A stretch of 64,000 nucleotides of DNA from a bacterium (lineage in GTDB: Bacteria > Bacillota > Clostridia > Christensenellales > Aristaeellaceae): positions 1-64,000 of the forward strand of contig SFTH01000009.1 in NCBI GenBank assembly GCA_004563405.1, written 5' to 3'. Numbering within the stretch: the stretch's first letter is position 1; each line of letters starts with the position of its first letter. The notes under the pieces were generated by a model. The model saw only the letters and a program-made list of their open reading frames with translations. It was not told the DNA's origin and did not search any database. This document shows positions 61,281 to 64,000 of this stretch, in pieces. The position numbers were made by a program, and so were the translations under genes.

Positions 61281-61919
61281 TCAATTCTTTCTGACCAGCG
61301 GATCGGAGAGGGTTCTTCGGAAGAAGGCGATCAGGGGGCCCATGAACAGGGCGGTGACCACGGTGCCGATTCCGGCGCGGGCGCCCAGGGCGACGCCGAC
61401 GAGGGTGCAGATCAGGTCGGAGATCACGCGCACGGCCTTGAAGGGCAGCGTGCGGCCGAAGAGGCGGGGCTTCCGGGAGGCGATGTGCAGGGGGATGGCG
61501 TCGTAGGTGGAGACGCCCAGGTCGGCGGAATAGTAGAGCGCCGCGGCGATGCAGGTCACCACCACGCCGATGGCGAGAAAGAGGATGCGCGCCGGAAGCT
61601 GCAATTCCCCGAACAGGCGCGCGAGGGTCGCGTCGGAGAACTCCACGATGTAGCCCAGCAGGAACAGGTTCATCAGCGTGGAGATGCCGATGTAGTGCCG
61701 GTTCAGGAAGAACACGACGGCCAGCTGCACCAAGTTGACCAGCATGTACAGCGTGCCGAAGCGGATGGGAATGACGTTGGCCAGGCCGTTTGCGAAGCAC
61801 TGATAGGGGTCGACGCCGAACATCGACCTTCTGAAAAAGCCGATGCTCACGCCGGTGAGCAGTATGCCCAGGGCCGCCATCCAGATGCGGCGGGGCAGCA
61901 GCGCGCTGCGTTCCTTCAT
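61281..61919 (-). CDS. YczE/YitT-type integral membrane protein
   Basis: 212 residues from ATG 61919 behind GGGAGGT. Five hydrophobic helices, with SMFGVDPYQCFANG and ADLGVSTYDAIPLHIA as duplicated half-motifs typical of the YczE/YyaS/YitT group. Transport or accessory function unknown. Confidence 0.85.
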   Translation of the reverse strand: MKERSALLPRRIWMAALGILLTGVSIGFFRRSMFGVDPYQCFANGLANVIPIRFGTLYMLVNLVQLAVVFFLNRHYIGISTLMNLFLLGYIVEFSDATLARLFGELQLPARILFLAIGVVVTCIAAALYYSADLGVSTYDAIPLHIASRKPRLFGRTLPFKAVRVISDLICTLVGVALGARAGIGTVVTALFMGPLIAFFRRTLSDPLVRKN

Positions 61920-62010
61920 ATGTAAAGACCTCCCGGTTGAAATGGGACTTATCCGCCGGGTATTATAGAGCGGCAAGATTAAATCCGCGCGTCGTTTGGG
62001 TCAATTCGGC

Positions 62011-62039
62011 TTGCATTTGCCCGGATGCGGGGGTATAAT
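62011..62039 (+). promoter_or_regulatory. Promoter of the thioesterase gene
   Basis: TTGCAT (62011-62016) and TATAAT (62034-62039), spacer 17 bases. Confidence 0.8.
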
Positions 62040-62069
62040 GGGCAAAAATGTTCGCGGGAGGGAAGAGAG

Positions 62070-62804
62070 ATGGAAGCGGTCTACGGGAGAGCGCAGATCA
62101 TTGCGCCCAGCATGTGCGACGCGTCGGGGCATATCGGCCTGAGCGCCGCCTTCGCGCTGTTTCAGGACGTGGCCTCCGAGCACGCGGAGGAGCTGGGCGT
62201 GGGCTTTCGGGACATGGCGCGCCGGGGGGCGTTCTGGCTCACCGTGCGCACCCGGGTGCACTTCTACCGCCGCCCGGCGATGATGCAGGCGGTGGACGTG
62301 CGCACCTGGCCCGCCGCGCCGGGCAGCACCCGCTGCGACCGCTTCTACCGCATGTCCGCGCAGGGGCAGACGCTGGTCGAGGGCCGCACAGAATGGTGCG
62401 TGTACGATCTCGCTGCGAAGGCGGTGCGCCCCATGGCGGAGGCTGGCTTTCGGGAGGGGCTCGTCTACCTGGACGAGCGGGCGCTGCCCGCGCCCTACGC
62501 CCGCTTCCGCCACGACTTTGCAGACGGCGACCGGGTCGCGGGCCATGTCGTGCGCCCCGGCGACGTGGACGTGGGGCAGCACATGAACAACGTGGCCTAT
62601 CTGCGCATGCTGTCGGATTCCTTCTCCGTGGAGGAGATGGCGCGCATGAACGTTCGGGAGATGGAGATCCTGTTCTGCATGCCCTGCTTCGAGGGCGAGG
62701 CGCTGGATGTGATGCGCCGCAGGACGGATTGCGGCTATGAATTCGGCGTGCGCCGCCCGGACGGCCGCTACGCCGCGCTGGCGCTGATGCGAACGGAGGA
62801 ATGA
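62070..62804 (+). CDS. Acyl-ACP thioesterase family protein
   Basis: Releases fatty acids from acyl carrier protein; 244 residues, a double hot-dog fold. The first hot-dog has ALFQDVASEHAEELGVG and FWLTVRTRVHFYRRP; the second has GDVDVGQHMNNVAYLRMLSDSF, with the catalytic Asn/His region (HMNNVAY). ATG 62070 follows GGGAGGG. The next gene begins four bases after the stop. Confidence 0.88.
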   Translation: MEAVYGRAQIIAPSMCDASGHIGLSAAFALFQDVASEHAEELGVGFRDMARRGAFWLTVRTRVHFYRRPAMMQAVDVRTWPAAPGSTRCDRFYRMSAQGQTLVEGRTEWCVYDLAAKAVRPMAEAGFREGLVYLDERALPAPYARFRHDFADGDRVAGHVVRPGDVDVGQHMNNVAYLRMLSDSFSVEEMARMNVREMEILFCMPCFEGEALDVMRRRTDCGYEFGVRRPDGRYAALALMRTEE

Positions 62805-62808
62805 TCGC

Positions 62809-63375
62809 GTGTGCGGAAGGTACTGGATTGACCCGACGCCCGGGGAGGCGTTGATGGAGGTCATCGCCCAGATTCAGCGGACGGCGGGCGCGGAGGCGGT
62901 GAAGGTTGCGGGCGAGGTGTTTCCCGGCGACCGCGTGCCCGTGCTCTGCCTGAGCCGCGCGGGCAACCTGCGCCCCTTCGCCATGGACTGGGGGTACACG
63001 CTTCCGGACGGCAAAAGGCTCATCAACGCCCGCAGCGAGACCGCCGCGGAGAAGCCGATGTTCCGGGAGAGCATGCGCCTGCGCCGCTGCCTGCTGCCCA
63101 TGAGCGCCTACTTCGAGTGGGAGCGGCGGGAGGACGGAAAGCGGAAGTACCGCATCGCCCCCGCGGAGGAGGGGCCGTTTTACCTGGCCGGGCTCTACCG
63201 CTTCGAGGGCGCGCGGCCGGTCTGCACGGTGCTCACCCGCGCGGCGGCCCCCGAGATCGAATTCATCCACGGCCGCATGCCCGTGCTCCTGTGCGCCGGA
63301 GAGCGGGAGGACTGGGTGCGGGCGGGCCGCGCGGATTTCGCCCGCGCGCCGCGGCTGGAGTTCAGCCCGGCTTGA
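62809..63375 (+). CDS. SRAP (YedK/HMCES) abasic-site DNA-protein crosslink protein
   Basis: 188 residues from GTG 62809. Cys2, directly after the start, is the crosslinking residue of this family (start peptide MCGRYWI). WGYTLPDGKRLINARSETAAEKPMF and LMPMSAYFEW carry the conserved Asn and Glu, and EFIHGRMPVLL the His. It shields abasic sites in single-stranded DNA. Co-transcribed with the thioesterase. Confidence 0.93.
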   Translation: MCGRYWIDPTPGEALMEVIAQIQRTAGAEAVKVAGEVFPGDRVPVLCLSRAGNLRPFAMDWGYTLPDGKRLINARSETAAEKPMFRESMRLRRCLLPMSAYFEWERREDGKRKYRIAPAEEGPFYLAGLYRFEGARPVCTVLTRAAAPEIEFIHGRMPVLLCAGEREDWVRAGRADFARAPRLEFSPA

Positions 63376-63425
63376 GGGCGGAGGGCCCTCGCGGGCGCGC
63401 GGCGGGACGGAAGGGAAGGATTGCG

Positions 63426-63875
63426 ATGAGAGAAGACGTTATTGCGAAGCTGACGGCGAAGGACGACGCCTCCGCCTGCGCCCTTGCGGAGCAAATTGCC
63501 ACCGAGAGCCGGGAATCGGATCGGTGGTACGCGCATTTTGACGATTTCGCCGCGCTGCTGAACCATCCAAAGTCCTACGTCCGCAACCGGGCGATGCACA
63601 TTCTCGCGGCAAACGCCCGGTGGGACGCGGAGGGGCGCTTTGACGCCGTGCTCCCGGACTTCCTCGCCCACATCGCGGATGAAAAGCCCATCACGGCCAG
63701 ACAGTGCATACGGGCCCTCGTGCAGCTGGGAAGGGCGAAGCCGCGGTATGCGCCGCAGATACGCGCGGCCCTGCGCTGCGCCGATCTGTCGAAGTACGCG
63801 GACAGCATGCGTCCGCTGATCGAGCGGGATATCGCGGAGGCGGAGGCGCTGCTGTCGGACTGCGACCGGACGTAA
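63426..63875 (+). CDS. Small HEAT-repeat-like protein
   Basis: 149 residues from ATG 63426. Entirely helical, with pairs such as YVRNRAMHILAANARWD and ITARQCIRALVQLGRAKP typical of HEAT or DNA-alkylation-repair-like folds. ARQCIRALV with the Asp/Glu pattern resembles clostridial SufBD-protein annotations. Function unknown; it lies 50 bases after the SRAP gene. Confidence 0.7.
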   Translation: MREDVIAKLTAKDDASACALAEQIATESRESDRWYAHFDDFAALLNHPKSYVRNRAMHILAANARWDAEGRFDAVLPDFLAHIADEKPITARQCIRALVQLGRAKPRYAPQIRAALRCADLSKYADSMRPLIERDIAEAEALLSDCDRT

Positions 63876-63895
63876 AAACGCAATACATAGGATGA

Positions 63896-63930
63896 CCCCC
63901 TGCCGAGGGCGGCGGGGGCGTTCTCTTTTG
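63896..63930 (+). terminator. Terminator of the thioesterase-SRAP-HEAT group
   Basis: CCCCC-T-GCC pairs with GGC-GGGGG around a short loop and runs into CGTTCTCTTTT. Confidence 0.7.
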
Positions 63931-63933
63931 GGA

Positions 63934-63985
63934 ACAGAAAACCCAACCGGCTTCCAAATGGAATCCAGTTGGGTTCTGTTTTCCT
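63934..63985. terminator. Second long hairpin near the window end
   Basis: ACAGAAAACCCAACCGG pairs with CCAGTTGGGTTCTGT (two-base bulge), with an inner TTCCA/TGGAA; TTTTCC follows. It could back up the upstream terminator or serve a minus-strand gene beyond the window. Confidence 0.6.
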
Positions 63986-64000
63986 GCCACACCCGCGCGG

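Overview
The window looks like a chromosomal segment of a high-GC, low-redox member of the Firmicutes, most likely class Clostridia. The reasons are Shine-Dalgarno sites of the AGGAGG type in front of nearly every gene, sigma-A style promoters, an IspH-ribosomal protein S1 fusion (a clostridial hallmark), rubredoxin and desulforedoxin-type iron proteins, HD-GYP/DUF5317 genes, and signal peptides without outer-membrane proteins. Because of the high GC content, long antisense reading frames lie over most genes; these were ignored. The species cannot be named from the sequence.

Layout. 1-218: the tail of a 5S rRNA, tRNA-Asn and a terminator, the end of an rRNA operon. 396-3861: a type IV McrBC restriction pair with an EVE domain inside McrB. 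4046-6580: a polar amino-acid ABC transporter whose upstream region shares an ArgR-like motif with argG. 6808-9700: L-fucose isomerase and a divergent AraC regulator. 9788-10351: a short rubredoxin and a desulforedoxin-like protein. 10378-10969: a noncoding region in which two convergent genes end in the same duplicated double-hairpin module, with seven copies of a 43-bp tandem repeat between them. 10982-13878: the csoR-copA copper operon, with copA fused to a CopZ-like chaperone that keeps its own ribosome binding site. 13939-19085: MATE transporter, LacI regulator, patatin, YetF/DUF4363 and TadA. 19099-21974: argG-argH with tandem operator motifs.

22217-25644 (minus) holds an ECF sigma factor translationally coupled to a 982-residue membrane protein with ten extracytoplasmic YH..C...CxxC zinc-ribbon-like repeats. 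25907-30784 (plus) holds a ZorA/ZorB-like proton-driven motor pair followed by two membrane-anchored proteins of unknown function instead of the usual Zorya effectors. These two loci, the 10.4-11.0 kb noncoding module and the inverted repeat around a 27-codon gene at 43.2-43.5 kb are the best candidates for undescribed biology.

30954-33490 is mnmG-rsmG; 33628-36504 is a BvgS-like hybrid kinase; 36696-41573 carries a lipase-like hydrolase and two exported wall-type proteins (C39-like peptidase, SH3 protein). 41808-46925 is a run of membrane and signalling genes (unknowns, HD-GYP, DUF5317, glycosyltransferase). 46941-54306 holds an M18 aminopeptidase, a cyclase-fold unknown and the minus-strand group pepV-cmk-plsC-ispH/rpsA, a conserved clostridial core cluster. 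54602-58236 is a ribose/galactose-type ABC importer operon, divergent from a DtxR-type regulator. 58750-63875 holds DUF1015, a TIM-barrel protein, a YczE-type membrane protein, an acyl-ACP thioesterase, an SRAP protein and a HEAT-like protein.
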